A DNA stretch of 64,000 nt from Verrucosispora sp. NA02020 (GTDB lineage Bacteria > Actinomycetota > Actinomycetes > Mycobacteriales > Micromonosporaceae): positions 2,666,001-2,730,000 of the forward strand of contig NZ_CP054923.1 of the NCBI RefSeq assembly GCF_013364215.1, read 5' to 3'. Positions 43,463 through 53,171 of this stretch are shown piece by piece. The notes beneath the pieces were generated by a model that had not been told where the DNA came from, did not search any database, and saw only the letters and a program-made list of their open reading frames with translations. Position 1 is the first letter of the stretch. Each line of letters starts with the position of its first letter. Both the position numbers and the translations under genes were made by a program.

Positions 43463-43735
43463 GGATGATTGCCGCCCTGCAGTGAAGCGGGCGATAGCGA
43501 TGGCGTTTGGAAGAAAGGTGTGGACTGAACCGTCGGCGCCTTGGTGCGCCGTGTCGGCGAAGGTCATCACGTTCGCGTCGGCCAAGTCGGCGATGACTTG
43601 CACACCAATGCCGTGTCGTCGGTGTTTTCTGCAGTAGGAGGGCTTCTGGTCGTACACGTGGTCGATCGGTATCAGAGCGTCGGCGAGGATCGTGTTGGCC
43701 AGCCGTCGGATCCTGCTCATCGCCCGTTCAGGTCA
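43463..43735 (-). pseudogene. IS5-family transposase remnant with internal deletion
   Basis: Minus-strand frame reads MSRIRRLANTILADALIPID, QKPSYCRKHRRHGIGVQVIA and NVMTFADTAHQGADGSVHTF, aligning with residues about 95-195 of the transposase at 5281. About 32 residues between VQVIAD and VMTFAD are missing, and beyond the last block the frame degenerates. Only the middle third remains and no terminal repeats were found. The rest of 43390-43935 holds nothing I can identify. Confidence 0.75.
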
Positions 43736-43935
43736 TCGGTGGTGGAGGCGCGACGTCCCCATTGGGGTCGGGTCATGTTGTAGGGCCGGTGGCCGTTCCG
43801 CCGGGAGTGGCTTTGGTGCCCTGGCCTGCGGAAACTCCGCGAGTGTCACAAACGCCCCTGCGGGTCTGCCCTTTGTGGAAGGTTTCGCTCGGGGAAGGTT
43901 GCCGACCTTCGACGGTGCCGAACGAGCAGAGGCGG

Positions 43936-44871
43936 TCACTGCCGCAGGAGCAAGGCGAGATCAAGCACCACACGACCGCTGAAGCTGCCCGTCGTGTGAG
44001 CTTCGCCGGTCAGTAGGTCGACTCGGTACACCCGGCTGCCGGCGGCGCCGTTGAGCACGGCGTAGGCGTTGTTGGCCACGGCGCGATCGCCACGCAGAGC
44101 GCTGTGGATGTCGAAGCCTGCTTGTAGCGCCGCGTTGACTCCGAGTGAGCCGGTGGCGGCCAGTTGCCCGGAGTTCGCGGGGGATTGCAGCGCGACCTGG
44201 TCGAGGGTGGTGTCGATGTCGAACAGGGTCGTGGCAGTGGCGGGGTTGAGGTCATTGTTGGTGTAGGCGGCCCCGGTGACACCGATGGCGGCGGTGGCGG
44301 GCGGGTAGGTGAGGGGGCCGTCAACGATGGTCGTACCGCCGGGGTTGATGTTGTGGCGCAGGTTCTGGCCGGTGTCGCTGATGACTCGGAGTCGGTCGGC
44401 GGCGGGGTTGAAATCGACGCCGAACGACGTGCCGTTCAGTGCGACGGTCAGTTGACTGACCTTCGTAGCGACGGCGGTGCGGGTGCTCAGTGCGTAGACG
44501 CCGCCGGTGTTGCCGACGCCGTAGAGGTTGCCGTCCTGAACGCGGAAGTCGATGCCGATGAGTACTTCGCTACCGGGCAGGTCGACCGAGCCGATGGTGC
44601 AGGCCAGGGCAGGGGTATTGACGGCGAATTTGATCAGCTGCTGATCGGCGGTGAGGCCGACGGCGACGAGCCCGTTGCGCCCGCCCGCGTTCAGTAGGTC
44701 CCACAGCAGCGTGCAGGTGCCGGTACGCAACGACGGTAGGCCGTGAGACGGGATGCCTTCTGCGGTGCTGTGGCTCGTTGGGGCGGCGCTGACCGGTGTC
44801 GAGGTGACCCCGACGGTGGTGACCACCATCGTGGCGGCGCAAAGCAGCCCACGGAAAAGCGTACGGTGCAT
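43936..44871 (-). CDS. Secreted DUF4394 protein
   Basis: 311 residues from the ATG at 44869-44871 with GGAAG upstream. Signal peptide MHRTLFRGLLCAATMVVTTV to about ...SAAP. The mature part repeats beta blades: LVAVGLTADQQLIKFAVNTP, VLIGIDFRVQDGNLYGVGNT, TSFGVDFNPAADRLRVISDT and QNLRHNINPGGTTIVDGPLT, which match DUF4394 (GIDFRPxxGxLYG, VDFNPxADRLRVIS). Probably an extracellular beta-propeller; function unknown. Single-gene unit. Confidence 0.88.
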   Translation of the reverse strand: MHRTLFRGLLCAATMVVTTVGVTSTPVSAAPTSHSTAEGIPSHGLPSLRTGTCTLLWDLLNAGGRNGLVAVGLTADQQLIKFAVNTPALACTIGSVDLPGSEVLIGIDFRVQDGNLYGVGNTGGVYALSTRTAVATKVSQLTVALNGTSFGVDFNPAADRLRVISDTGQNLRHNINPGGTTIVDGPLTYPPATAAIGVTGAAYTNNDLNPATATTLFDIDTTLDQVALQSPANSGQLAATGSLGVNAALQAGFDIHSALRGDRAVANNAYAVLNGAAGSRVYRVDLLTGEAHTTGSFSGRVVLDLALLLRQ

Positions 44872-45256
44872 GAGAGGCACTTCCTTGATCAGAGGCACCG
44901 ACGGACTCCTCGGCGGAATCCGGCGCCCTAGTGGCGGCGGTGCGGGGATGAATTCCCTGGTCAAAGCCTATGAGCGGTGAATCCCCAGGTCTTGTCGGAT
45001 ATCATACTTTCCTCCGACTTTCGCACCTTCTGCACAGAGCAGTGACCGAAGACGCCCTACCTCGCTCGGAGCGTTGATTGCCCGCTTCGCGACCAGAGCC
45101 CGCTTGGAACGATCTTGGGGAAACGCGCTGGGCGCACATGTTCCATTGCCGCAGCTGGACGTCGTCGTCGCCGACCAGGATCTGCGCGGGTAGCCGGTGG
45201 CGGTTGCGGTATCGCTGCCAGGCGTCGCGCCACTGCGGCCGGGTGGGCCGGCGTGG
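44872..45256. other. Intergenic, no gene supported
   Basis: 385 bases between two minus-strand genes. The part near 44960-45040 is AT-richer and probably carries the promoter of the DUF4394 gene. No RNA gene or repeat noticed. Confidence 0.4.
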
Positions 45257-46171
45257 TCAACCCGCCGGCCCAGACCGGACGCAGGCCCGGTACACCGCCT
45301 CCTCGAACGCGGTGATCGCGGCTTTCAGCTCCTGGGTCGCCGGCACCACGGTCGCCCGCGTGGTGTCATCGGTGGCGACCAGCATGCCGCAACGCTCCCG
45401 ACCCGCGCGCCACCGCTCGACCTCCGCCGTCACGGGCAGCAACTCCACGATGTGTCGTAGCTGGGTCCCGGTGTCGCCCGGCGGGGGAGAGGAGCAGACG
45501 AAGGCATACCACGACTCCAGATGACGATCGCTTTCCTTGCCGATGGCGATGAGAGCCGCCCGCCGCTGCTGGTTGGTGAGCCGAAGCTCGACGACAGGCA
45601 GGTCCGCCTGCGGCGGCACGGCCCGGAAATGGGTCTTCACCAGGTTCGCGATCGTCTGGGCGGCGTGCTGGACCTCGCTGCCGACCTCCACGGCCGTGGA
45701 CTGGCGGACCCGGGAACCGAGTTGGCCCATGCGGTCCCGTGTCTGCCCCATCCGGCGTACCGGCTCGGTGAAGTCCTCGCTCACGGCGATCAGCTCCACC
45801 TCGGTGTCCGGGCCCCACCGGCCCTGGTCGAAGCAGTAGCGGGCCACCTCGTTCAAGAACCGTCGGGCGGACTCCCGCACCGGATCCACGCTCCACTGCG
45901 GAGTCTGCTGCTGCCGAGCCCGTTCCCGTCGCCGCCCCTCGACCAGACGGGCGGCCTGCTTTGCCATGACCAGGGCGGGGTGCAGCCCGCTGCGCCGGTC
46001 TGCCTCGAACTGGAGCTGGGCGTCGACGGCATCGCTCGCCGCCGAACCCGGCGGACGTTTGTCGACCGGCGAGAAGTCGTACGACGTGTGGTCGGGCGTC
46101 CGCCGCCGGCGTGCCTGCCGCCCGCCCCAGGTGCCTCGTGCGACCTGCTTGTCGTTCGGCGCAGGTGTCAT
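45257..46171 (-). CDS. Hypothetical protein
   Basis: 304 residues from ATG at 46169-46171 (MTPAPNDKQVARG). Not recognised. Basic, likely disordered start to about 50, then long helices (AQLQFEADRRSGLHPALVMA, ARLVEGRRRERARQQQ), a central region with a conserved-looking RRMGQTRDRMGQLGSRVRQS and a C-terminal helical part ending LKAAITAFEEAVYRACV. No signal or membrane segment. Divergent from the polysaccharide locus; may be unrelated to it. Confidence 0.6.
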   Translation of the reverse strand: MTPAPNDKQVARGTWGGRQARRRRTPDHTSYDFSPVDKRPPGSAASDAVDAQLQFEADRRSGLHPALVMAKQAARLVEGRRRERARQQQTPQWSVDPVRESARRFLNEVARYCFDQGRWGPDTEVELIAVSEDFTEPVRRMGQTRDRMGQLGSRVRQSTAVEVGSEVQHAAQTIANLVKTHFRAVPPQADLPVVELRLTNQQRRAALIAIGKESDRHLESWYAFVCSSPPPGDTGTQLRHIVELLPVTAEVERWRAGRERCGMLVATDDTTRATVVPATQELKAAITAFEEAVYRACVRSGPAG

Positions 46172-46410
46172 CTCGCCCCCTCCAGCCAAAAATCCACGAT
46201 GGTGGTCGCGCGAGCCAGCGTGACACCCGGGGTCTGCTACCCGACAGGGCGGGTCGTCCGAGGGTCAGCGGAGGGGGTGACGCTCTCGACCGTGGCGATG
46301 CGCCGTCCTCACGTCGGCCACGACAGCGCGACCGGTGAGCGCGCCAAGCAGCCAAAACAAGGCGATATGCCCGCTATGGTGAGCGTATGGCGGTGCGGGC
46401 TGGCGAGGGC

Positions 46411-47262
46411 ATGACGGAGGAGCGGCTCGGCAACCCCACTCCGATGTCCGTACTGATGTACCACTCGATCTCCCGGCTCGACGGCGGCCGACTCCGGTCG
46501 CTCGCTGTCGAACCGCGACGGCTTACCGACCACCTGGCGACGCTGTCGGACGCCGGCTACCGTCTGGTCGGCCTGAGCGCGGCCCTGGACTCCCTCGCGG
46601 CGGGCCAATCGGACACCCCACAGGTGGCGCTGACCTTCGACGACGGGTACGCCAACTTCCTCACGGCCGGTCTCCCCGCTCTGACGGCGGCCGGCGCGTC
46701 GGCCACCCTCTACCCCGCAGTCGGCAGCCTCGGGGGCAACGCGGACTGGCTCGGGCGGCAGGCGGACGCGTTCGGTCCGCTGCTGACCTGGGAACAGTTG
46801 CGGGATGTCGCAGAGGCCGGCGTGGAGATCGGCAACCACGGCCTGATCCACCACCCGCTCGACGTACTGCCTCGGGGCCGGCTCGAACAGGAGATCCGGG
46901 ACAGTCGGGACCGACTGGAGCAGGAGCTCTCCCGTCCGATCCGCTCGTTCTGTTACCCGCACGGCTACCACAACCCGCAGGTACAGGAACTGGTCCGGGC
47001 CTACGGGCACGACAACGCCTGCGAGGTCGGCCGGCGGCGCTACCGTCCGATGGCCAACACGCGTTCCGCCGCCACCGGGGCCGGCGACAGTCGCATGGCC
47101 ATACCCCGGCTGCAGCCCACCCCCGATCTGACCGGGGCGGACCTGCTGACGCTGGTCCGAGGTCACGGCCCGACGATCGGACCCGAGGTGCGACGTCTGG
47201 CGCAACCCGCATGGCGGCTGACCCGGCGGCTCGCCGCCCGTGCTGGCTGGCGGCTGACCTGA
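46411..47262 (+). CDS. Polysaccharide deacetylase (NodB, CE4)
   Basis: 283 residues from ATG 46411; later ATGs (46444) also possible. NodB motifs: VALTFDDGYANFL (motif 1, two Asp: base and metal) near residue 80, VEIGNHGLIHHPLD (motif 2, HxxxH type metal site) near 140, and RSFCYPHGYHN (motif 3) near 180. Removes acetyl from GlcNAc-containing polymer. No signal peptide, so either cytoplasmic or exported by another route. The GH16 gene follows after 11 bases; both belong with the glycosyltransferase locus. Confidence 0.88.
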   Translation: MTEERLGNPTPMSVLMYHSISRLDGGRLRSLAVEPRRLTDHLATLSDAGYRLVGLSAALDSLAAGQSDTPQVALTFDDGYANFLTAGLPALTAAGASATLYPAVGSLGGNADWLGRQADAFGPLLTWEQLRDVAEAGVEIGNHGLIHHPLDVLPRGRLEQEIRDSRDRLEQELSRPIRSFCYPHGYHNPQVQELVRAYGHDNACEVGRRRYRPMANTRSAATGAGDSRMAIPRLQPTPDLTGADLLTLVRGHGPTIGPEVRRLAQPAWRLTRRLAARAGWRLT

Positions 47263-47273
47263 GGAGAGCGGCG

Positions 47274-48230
47274 ATGGGCCGGGCCCGGTCGTGGTGGCGT
47301 CGCCTCGTACGCCGGCCCGACGACCCGGTTCCGGCGCAGTCCCGGCTCGCACGGCCAGGTTTCGGACCCTGGTGGACCGGGCTGGCGGTGCTCGCCACGG
47401 TGGCCACGGTCGGGTTCGTCGTGGTGATCGATCCGTTGAGCAACCACCGGTCCGGCCGGAAGAACACTCCACATCCGTCGCACCCGGTGCCCGGTGGCAC
47501 CCCCGGCCCCGGCAGCGGACAGCTACCGGGCCAGGTCGGCTCCTCGGGTGTACCGATGCCCCGGGGCGATCTTCCGGGCTGGCGGCAGATCTTCGCCGAT
47601 GACTTCTCCGGCACGGCACTCAGCAGCGACTGGTTCGCGTACGAGGGGCAGCCGGACGGCGACCCGGGCGGGTGGTTCGATCCGTCCCACGTCATGGTCG
47701 CCGACGGCCTGCTGACCATCGGCGGCTGGCGCGAGCCCGCCCGGGGTGACCTGTACGTGACCGGAGGCGTGTCGAACCGGCACGCTGTCAGCCGCAGCTA
47801 CGGCCGGTACGACATCCGCTTCCGGATGGACCAGGGCACCGGTATCGCCTACGCCCTGTTGCTCTGGCCGGCCGACAACCAGTACCCGCCGGAGATCGAC
47901 ATCGCCGAGGACAACGGGCGCGACCGCCGCCGGATGTACGGCGTCCTGCACCCGCCGCAGGGGCGGCCGGTCGAGCGCAGCGTCGCCGGTGACTTCACCC
48001 AGTGGCACACCGCCGGTCTGGAGTGGACCCCCGGGCGGCTCGTCTTCACCCTCGACGGTGTGCCCTGGACCACCATCACCGGCGACGGCGTTCCCCGCGA
48101 GCCGATGGCGCTCGCGCTGCAGAGTCAGGCGTGGTACTGCGGGCACACCTGGGAGGCGTGCCCGGACGCGACCACACCGGCCCGGGTCGACCTGACGATC
48201 GACTGGGTGACCATCTACGCGCCGACCTGA
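47274..48230 (+). CDS. GH16-family glycan hydrolase, membrane anchored
   Basis: 318 residues from ATG 47274. One N-terminal membrane span (WWTGLAVLATVATVGFVVVI) puts the rest outside. The jelly-roll catalytic domain starts near FADDFSGTALSSDWFAY (about 105) and has the GH16 active site EIDIAE (nucleophile and acid Glu) near residue 205, with WHTAGLEWTPGRLVFTLDG later. Likely cuts a beta-glucan or related polymer made by the neighbouring genes, acting in release or length control. Converges with the glycosyltransferase genes. Confidence 0.9.
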   Translation: MGRARSWWRRLVRRPDDPVPAQSRLARPGFGPWWTGLAVLATVATVGFVVVIDPLSNHRSGRKNTPHPSHPVPGGTPGPGSGQLPGQVGSSGVPMPRGDLPGWRQIFADDFSGTALSSDWFAYEGQPDGDPGGWFDPSHVMVADGLLTIGGWREPARGDLYVTGGVSNRHAVSRSYGRYDIRFRMDQGTGIAYALLLWPADNQYPPEIDIAEDNGRDRRRMYGVLHPPQGRPVERSVAGDFTQWHTAGLEWTPGRLVFTLDGVPWTTITGDGVPREPMALALQSQAWYCGHTWEACPDATTPARVDLTIDWVTIYAPT

Positions 48231-48253
48231 CCGGGACGCCGCTGTTCAGCGGG

Positions 48254-50467
48254 TCATCCGGTGAGCCGGTAGACCACCACCCCGTCATCCCGGTGGGCGA
48301 CCGACCACCCGGGCGCGGCGTCGAGCGCCTGGGCGAGCCGATCCACCGCGCCGTCGGGCAGGTGCCCGAAATAGGCGACCTGTCGGCGCATCCCGTCGCT
48401 GACCACCAGGTAGGTCTCGGTCCCGGCGAAGCCGCGCAGGAACTCCTCGATCTGCGGGACATGTTCCGGGCCGAGCAGGGCGTGCCGCAGGCCGGCTCCC
48501 TCGACGAGATCCGGTTCGCCGACGGCGACGCTCCGGTTGAACTCACCGTAGTCGGCGCTGAGCCGACCCGGAAAGTTCGAGGAGACGGTGGCGATCGTCG
48601 AACCGGGGGCGGCGGTGGCGTAGAGATGACGCGCGGCACGCACCTCGGCCGTGCTCTGCCGGTCGACCATGAGCTGACCGTGCCGGCCCTGCATGGTGGC
48701 GAGCGCGGCGACCCCGAGCACGGCGGCCAGGACCGCCGCCGCAGCGACCGGTACCCGGCCTGTACGGGCCGACCCGGGTCGGCCCGCGTGGTCGCGCGGT
48801 GCCAGCAGCGCGGCGGCGATCAGGTACGCGCACCACGGCGCGGAGAAGAGGAAGACCCGGTAGATCGCCTCACCGCCGTAGTTCTGTGCGGCGAGCAGCA
48901 GGAACGGGGCTGCGGCCAGCACCGCTGGCACGGTCACCGGGTGGGAACGGCGCCATCCGTACCACGCGGCCAGCGCGGCCCCCGTCCAGACGGCGAGAGC
49001 GAGCACCCGCACCACGATCGCCGAGAACGCCTGCCCGTCCGAGCCCCAGCCGTCGGCGTTGCCGGAGGCGTTGGCGAAGAGGTTGAGGCCGTCGAAGATG
49101 GAGAAGGAGCCGCTGACCATGCCGTACCTCGGTGCGAGGTAGGCCAGCAGCATCGCGGCCAGCGGCAGCGGCAGCCACCCCGGCCGGACCTGGCGGAGCA
49201 GCACCAGCGCGGTGATCTGCGCCAGCAGCAGGTACGGCGAGAGTTGGTGCCCGGCGGTGAGCACGGCGAAGACGCCGAGGAGGCCGGCGATCGCCGTCAC
49301 CCGGACCCGCCCACCGGCGGTCGCCGTGCCGGGACGCTCTCCGGGGGCCGCTGCCGGCCGGTCGGGGACCGGGCGGCGCAGCCAGCGGAGCACCACCAGC
49401 AGGGCACCGAGGCTGAGCAGGAACGCCAACGCCTGAGGGGAGAGGTAGTCCTCCTCGATCCAGTTGATGCAGAGGAACCCGAAGACGGTCAGGTAGCCCA
49501 CCCGCCGGTCGGCGTGGAGCGTGCCGGCGACGGCGAGAAGCACCAACGCGCCCGCGAGGTTGAAGAAGACCGCCGACCAGTCGGCCAGCGCGGTCACGCC
49601 GACCCCGGAGACGTCGGCGAGCTGGGCGGTGGCCGCGAAGAGGGCAGGCCACTGCTGGTAGATGTCGCCCGACGCGCCGACGCCCCCGCTGGTCTGGATG
49701 AACTCGACAACGCCGAGGTGCTTGAACGTCCAGGCGTACTGGGGCTGGTCGAGCAGGAGCGGCGTGGTGCCGTGTAACAGCAGGACGAGCAGCACCAGGT
49801 ACCCGGGGAGGGAACGGGAGGGCACACGCCGCCCGGGGCCGAGGAGCCCGACGGCGAACCCGGCGACGCAGAGCGCCAGCGCGCCGAAGAAGGCCGGATG
49901 GACCGTCGCCAGAAGACCGTACTGCCCGACCCGCGTCACGTCCGTACCGGCGAGCGCCACCAGCCAGAGGGCGACAGCGGTGGCGAGCACGGCGGGGTGC
50001 GTCGCGGCCCGGACGCCCGGGGCGGTGGCCAGCCGGAAGCCGGCGCGCCAGGGCCGGGCGGGGCGTCGCCCGGCCCGGACGAGCCCGACCAGCGAGACGA
50101 TCCCCACCACGGCGGCCCCCGCCAGGGCCAGCGCCGACGGGTACCACCGACCGGTCCAGGCGGCCAGGGTCGCGGTCGCCGTCCAGCCGCAGACGCTCAC
50201 CAGCAGCGCCAGCGCCCAGCCGGCCAGCGGCTGGCGGACCCGGCGCAGACCGACGAGCGCGGCCCCCGGCCCGAGGCAGGCGAGGCCGAGCGCGGCCAGC
50301 GCGCGCAGCGGCTGACCGGCCACCATCCCCACCGGTACGGCGAGCGCGACCAGAAGTCCCGTCCAGGACAGCGCCCGCTGGTGGCGGCGCGGACCGGCAT
50401 CCGTGCGTGGTGCGGCCGACGCCGCCCGGCGCAGGATCGGCGGGCTCGGGGTGGCGAGGCGGCTCAT
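48254..50467 (-). CDS. Large multi-span membrane glycosyltransferase-like protein
   Basis: 737 residues from the ATG at 50465-50467 with GGGAGG six bases upstream. At least 12 spans and an outside loop after PLLLDQPQYAWTFKHLGVVE, which has the QPQYAW acid-containing stretch where GT-C enzymes keep a catalytic acid. The last 150 residues are soluble, starting near QSTAEVRAARHLYATAAPGS. Resembles actinobacterial polysaccharide polymerase or GT39/GT87-like proteins. Overlaps the flippase gene (ATGA), so part of one operon. Confidence 0.75.
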   Translation of the reverse strand: MSRLATPSPPILRRAASAAPRTDAGPRRHQRALSWTGLLVALAVPVGMVAGQPLRALAALGLACLGPGAALVGLRRVRQPLAGWALALLVSVCGWTATATLAAWTGRWYPSALALAGAAVVGIVSLVGLVRAGRRPARPWRAGFRLATAPGVRAATHPAVLATAVALWLVALAGTDVTRVGQYGLLATVHPAFFGALALCVAGFAVGLLGPGRRVPSRSLPGYLVLLVLLLHGTTPLLLDQPQYAWTFKHLGVVEFIQTSGGVGASGDIYQQWPALFAATAQLADVSGVGVTALADWSAVFFNLAGALVLLAVAGTLHADRRVGYLTVFGFLCINWIEEDYLSPQALAFLLSLGALLVVLRWLRRPVPDRPAAAPGERPGTATAGGRVRVTAIAGLLGVFAVLTAGHQLSPYLLLAQITALVLLRQVRPGWLPLPLAAMLLAYLAPRYGMVSGSFSIFDGLNLFANASGNADGWGSDGQAFSAIVVRVLALAVWTGAALAAWYGWRRSHPVTVPAVLAAAPFLLLAAQNYGGEAIYRVFLFSAPWCAYLIAAALLAPRDHAGRPGSARTGRVPVAAAAVLAAVLGVAALATMQGRHGQLMVDRQSTAEVRAARHLYATAAPGSTIATVSSNFPGRLSADYGEFNRSVAVGEPDLVEGAGLRHALLGPEHVPQIEEFLRGFAGTETYLVVSDGMRRQVAYFGHLPDGAVDRLAQALDAAPGWSVAHRDDGVVVYRLTG

Positions 50468-51879
50468 GTGGAACCTCCCAAAGGTGCGGCGACCGTCTCC
50501 GGCCGTACGGCCCAGGCCGGACGGTGCTGCGGTGCCACCACCGCTCGCAGGCGTCGCCGCAGACCCGGCAACAGCACCAGGGCGGTCGCCGCCTGGGCCA
50601 GCAGCAGCGCCACCGCGGGTGCGACGATGCCGAGCCGGGGCAGGCCGTACCAGCCGCCGCCGAGGAAGAGCAGGGCGGCGGTGGACTGGACGAGCACCAT
50701 GCGCCACATCCGCTTCTCCATGATCGCGAAGGCGGCGTAGAGCAGGATCACCCCGGTGAACGGCAGCGAGAGACCGATCAGCCGCAGGGCGTCCGCCCCG
50801 TGCGCCGCGTACTGCCCACCCAGCGGCGCGAGGAGCGCTCCGGCGGCACCGCCGAGCGTCACGGCTCCCGCGCCGACGACCAGTCCGACCAGGACGAGCG
50901 CCCGCCGGACGTGGACCCGGGCCTCGGCGCCGTCGCTCGACGCGGCCACCACGAACGAGATGACCACGTTCCACAGCAGGGTGGTCCCGGCCACCCCGAT
51001 CGTCCACGGCACATAGAAGTAGGCACTGGCGGTGGCGCCGAGCGCGTGGGCGACCAGCACCGGCGGCAGGAACGCCACAGCGTTGTTGACCAGACCGGTG
51101 ACGTACTCCGCCGAGGCGAAGCTGGTCATCCCGTGGCGGGCCCGGCCCGGCAGCGGAACCGTCCCCACCCGGGGGGTCAACCGGGCCAGGATCCACCAGT
51201 TCGTCACCAGCATGGTGACGAGCATCGGCAGCACCCAGGCCAGCAGCACCCCGTCACCGGCGACCACCCCGGCCAGCAGGGGCAGCAGCGCCAGTTTCGC
51301 GCCGGAGGCGACGATGTTCTTGGCCGGCACCAGGCCGGGACGGCGTAGCGCGGCCAGCACCCCGTCCTGGATGAAGAAGATCGCCGAGGCGAGCACCGCT
51401 ACCACGAAGACCAGCCGGTGGACCGGCCGGTCGCCGATCAGACCGCTGCCCAGGCCGAGCGCCAGGAAACCGACCGCGAGCGCGAGGGACATCGCCGCCG
51501 ACGCGCCGTACCCGACCAGGACCAGGCGTCGGGTACGGGCGCCGGCGCCCGGCAGGAAGCGGGCGTAGAGGCTGGTCAGGTTGAGCTGGGCGAGACCGGC
51601 GAGCAGCGACATCGAGGCGACCACGCCGGAGGCCCGGCCCACCGCCTCGGTGGGAAACCAGCGCGCCGCCACCACCCAGAACAGGAAGCCCAGCGCCGCG
51701 CTGGCCACCGTGGAGGACATCAGCGCGACCGCCGTGCGGACCAGCAACGGCCGCCGTCCGGACGGCACCACCCCAGGGACGGCGCCGCCACGGGCGACCC
51801 CGGCACCACCCGACGGCTCGGCGACCTCCGGCGGGCACGCGGGCGGCCCGGTGCCGGTGGTCGGCGGGAGAACGTTCAT
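50464..51879 (-). CDS. Polysaccharide flippase (Wzx/MOP superfamily)
   Basis: 471 residues from ATG at 51877-51879. Twelve to fourteen hydrophobic spans. The segment LFWVVAARWFPTEAVGRASG matches the first span and loop of Wzx-type exporters (VVARWFPxxxVG), and LFLGGGWYGLPRLGIVAPAV is typical of the later half. Moves lipid-linked oligosaccharide across the membrane. Stop and start overlap with both neighbours (ATGA each), in a five-gene operon. Confidence 0.88.
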   Translation of the reverse strand: MNVLPPTTGTGPPACPPEVAEPSGGAGVARGGAVPGVVPSGRRPLLVRTAVALMSSTVASAALGFLFWVVAARWFPTEAVGRASGVVASMSLLAGLAQLNLTSLYARFLPGAGARTRRLVLVGYGASAAMSLALAVGFLALGLGSGLIGDRPVHRLVFVVAVLASAIFFIQDGVLAALRRPGLVPAKNIVASGAKLALLPLLAGVVAGDGVLLAWVLPMLVTMLVTNWWILARLTPRVGTVPLPGRARHGMTSFASAEYVTGLVNNAVAFLPPVLVAHALGATASAYFYVPWTIGVAGTTLLWNVVISFVVAASSDGAEARVHVRRALVLVGLVVGAGAVTLGGAAGALLAPLGGQYAAHGADALRLIGLSLPFTGVILLYAAFAIMEKRMWRMVLVQSTAALLFLGGGWYGLPRLGIVAPAVALLLAQAATALVLLPGLRRRLRAVVAPQHRPAWAVRPETVAAPLGGST

Positions 51880-53171
51880 CGGGGAGGACCTTCCGGTGCC
51901 GTCGAGGAGGTCGGGCGCCAGCGGCGATCGCGCCACCGGGCGCGCAGGTAGGCCAGCGGGCCGCGGATCATGCCCCGCCGGTTGGCACCGAGCAGTTCAC
52001 GCGGGAACCCGGCACCGATCCCGGCCAGTCGCGGGCCGTCCGCGCGACGCAGGTCACGCAGGGCGGTCGGCGCCAGCCGCGCCAGCGGCAGCAGCGTCCC
52101 CGGCCGGGCGAGCACGAGGCTGGTGTACGCGGCGGTCAGCCCGGTGCCATAGCCGACCATCTGCTGGCGCAACCCGGCCAGGTCACGCCGGTGGTAGTGC
52201 CGGACCAGGGCAGCCGGGTGATACACGACCGTGCCGCCGGTCAGGAGCACCTGGGTCAGCGCCAGGGTGTCCTCCGACCCCATCGCCACCGTGCCCGCGC
52301 CGAGAGCGGGGTCGAACCCGCCGATCCGTTCCACGGCACCGGGCCGGAAGGTCATGTTCCCGCCGGTGCCGAACGGTGGCAGCGGATAGAGCGGGCTCTG
52401 GAGGTGCGCGGTGGCCGGGGAGAAGACCTGGGGTGTGAACCCCCGCCCCTTGCTGTGCCCGCCGAACTCCTCGAACCACAGCTGGGCGTCGGTCTCCAGC
52501 TCGGCCGGGACGATGGCACCGGAGACGACGTCCGCCTCGGGGTGTGCGAGCAGCGCCCGGCCCAGCTCGGCGAGCCAGTATGGGTCGGCCGTCTCGTCGT
52601 CGTCGATCCAGGCGAGGATCTCGCCGGGCGCGACGGCGACCGCGCGGTTGCGGGCATGCGACAGTCCCGGTCGCGGTTCGACGACGTACCGCACCGGCCC
52701 ACGACGGGCGGCCTCGGCGACCACATCCCGGGTGGCCGTGCTGCTCGGGGCGTTGTCCACCACGAGGACCTGGAACCGGGGATAGTCCTGGCGGAGGAGG
52801 CTGTCCAGGCAGCGGGCCAACCCGCGCGGACGTTCCCGGGTGCAGACGACCACGGTGATGTGCGGTGCGTCCCGCAGCACCTCGGCGCGTTCGGCCAGGT
52901 ACGCGGAGCCGTCGGTGGGCACCGGCCCACCCCACCGGGCGCCGATCTCGCGCCCGAGGTCGGCCCCGGTCAGCCCGGCCTCGGGTACCGCGAGCAGGAG
53001 CGAGCCGATCGGCTCGGTGTGCCGTCGGACCAGCAGCCAGGCCCGTTCGACACGCCGACCGTCCGGGCCGTACGCCGGGATCGCCGGCAGCGGCTCGGTC
53101 AGCTCGACATCGCGTACCAGGGCCGGCAGCCGGCCCGTGTCGGCGACCGGCGTCGAGACTGGCGTGTTCAT
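51876..53171 (-). CDS. Family 2 glycosyltransferase
   Basis: 431 residues. A 105-residue N-terminal extension precedes the GT-A fold: ITVVVCTRERPRGLARCLDS, LVVDNAPSS, ILAWIDDDETADPYW (DxD, metal and nucleotide-sugar binding) and GGNMTFRPGAVERIGGFDPA with EDTLALTQ (ED motif). Soluble except a weak membrane-associated tail. Overlaps the flippase start and the next GT2 stop by four bases each. Adds a sugar to the lipid-linked repeat unit; donor unknown. Confidence 0.9.
   Translation of the reverse strand: MNTPVSTPVADTGRLPALVRDVELTEPLPAIPAYGPDGRRVERAWLLVRRHTEPIGSLLLAVPEAGLTGADLGREIGARWGGPVPTDGSAYLAERAEVLRDAPHITVVVCTRERPRGLARCLDSLLRQDYPRFQVLVVDNAPSSTATRDVVAEAARRGPVRYVVEPRPGLSHARNRAVAVAPGEILAWIDDDETADPYWLAELGRALLAHPEADVVSGAIVPAELETDAQLWFEEFGGHSKGRGFTPQVFSPATAHLQSPLYPLPPFGTGGNMTFRPGAVERIGGFDPALGAGTVAMGSEDTLALTQVLLTGGTVVYHPAALVRHYHRRDLAGLRQQMVGYGTGLTAAYTSLVLARPGTLLPLARLAPTALRDLRRADGPRLAGIGAGFPRELLGANRRGMIRGPLAYLRARWRDRRWRPTSSTAPEGPPR

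Noticed and set aside
48002..49777. Plus-strand frame opposite the large glycosyltransferase-like gene
   Set aside because: Acidic, Gly/Arg/Gln-rich shadow without domains.
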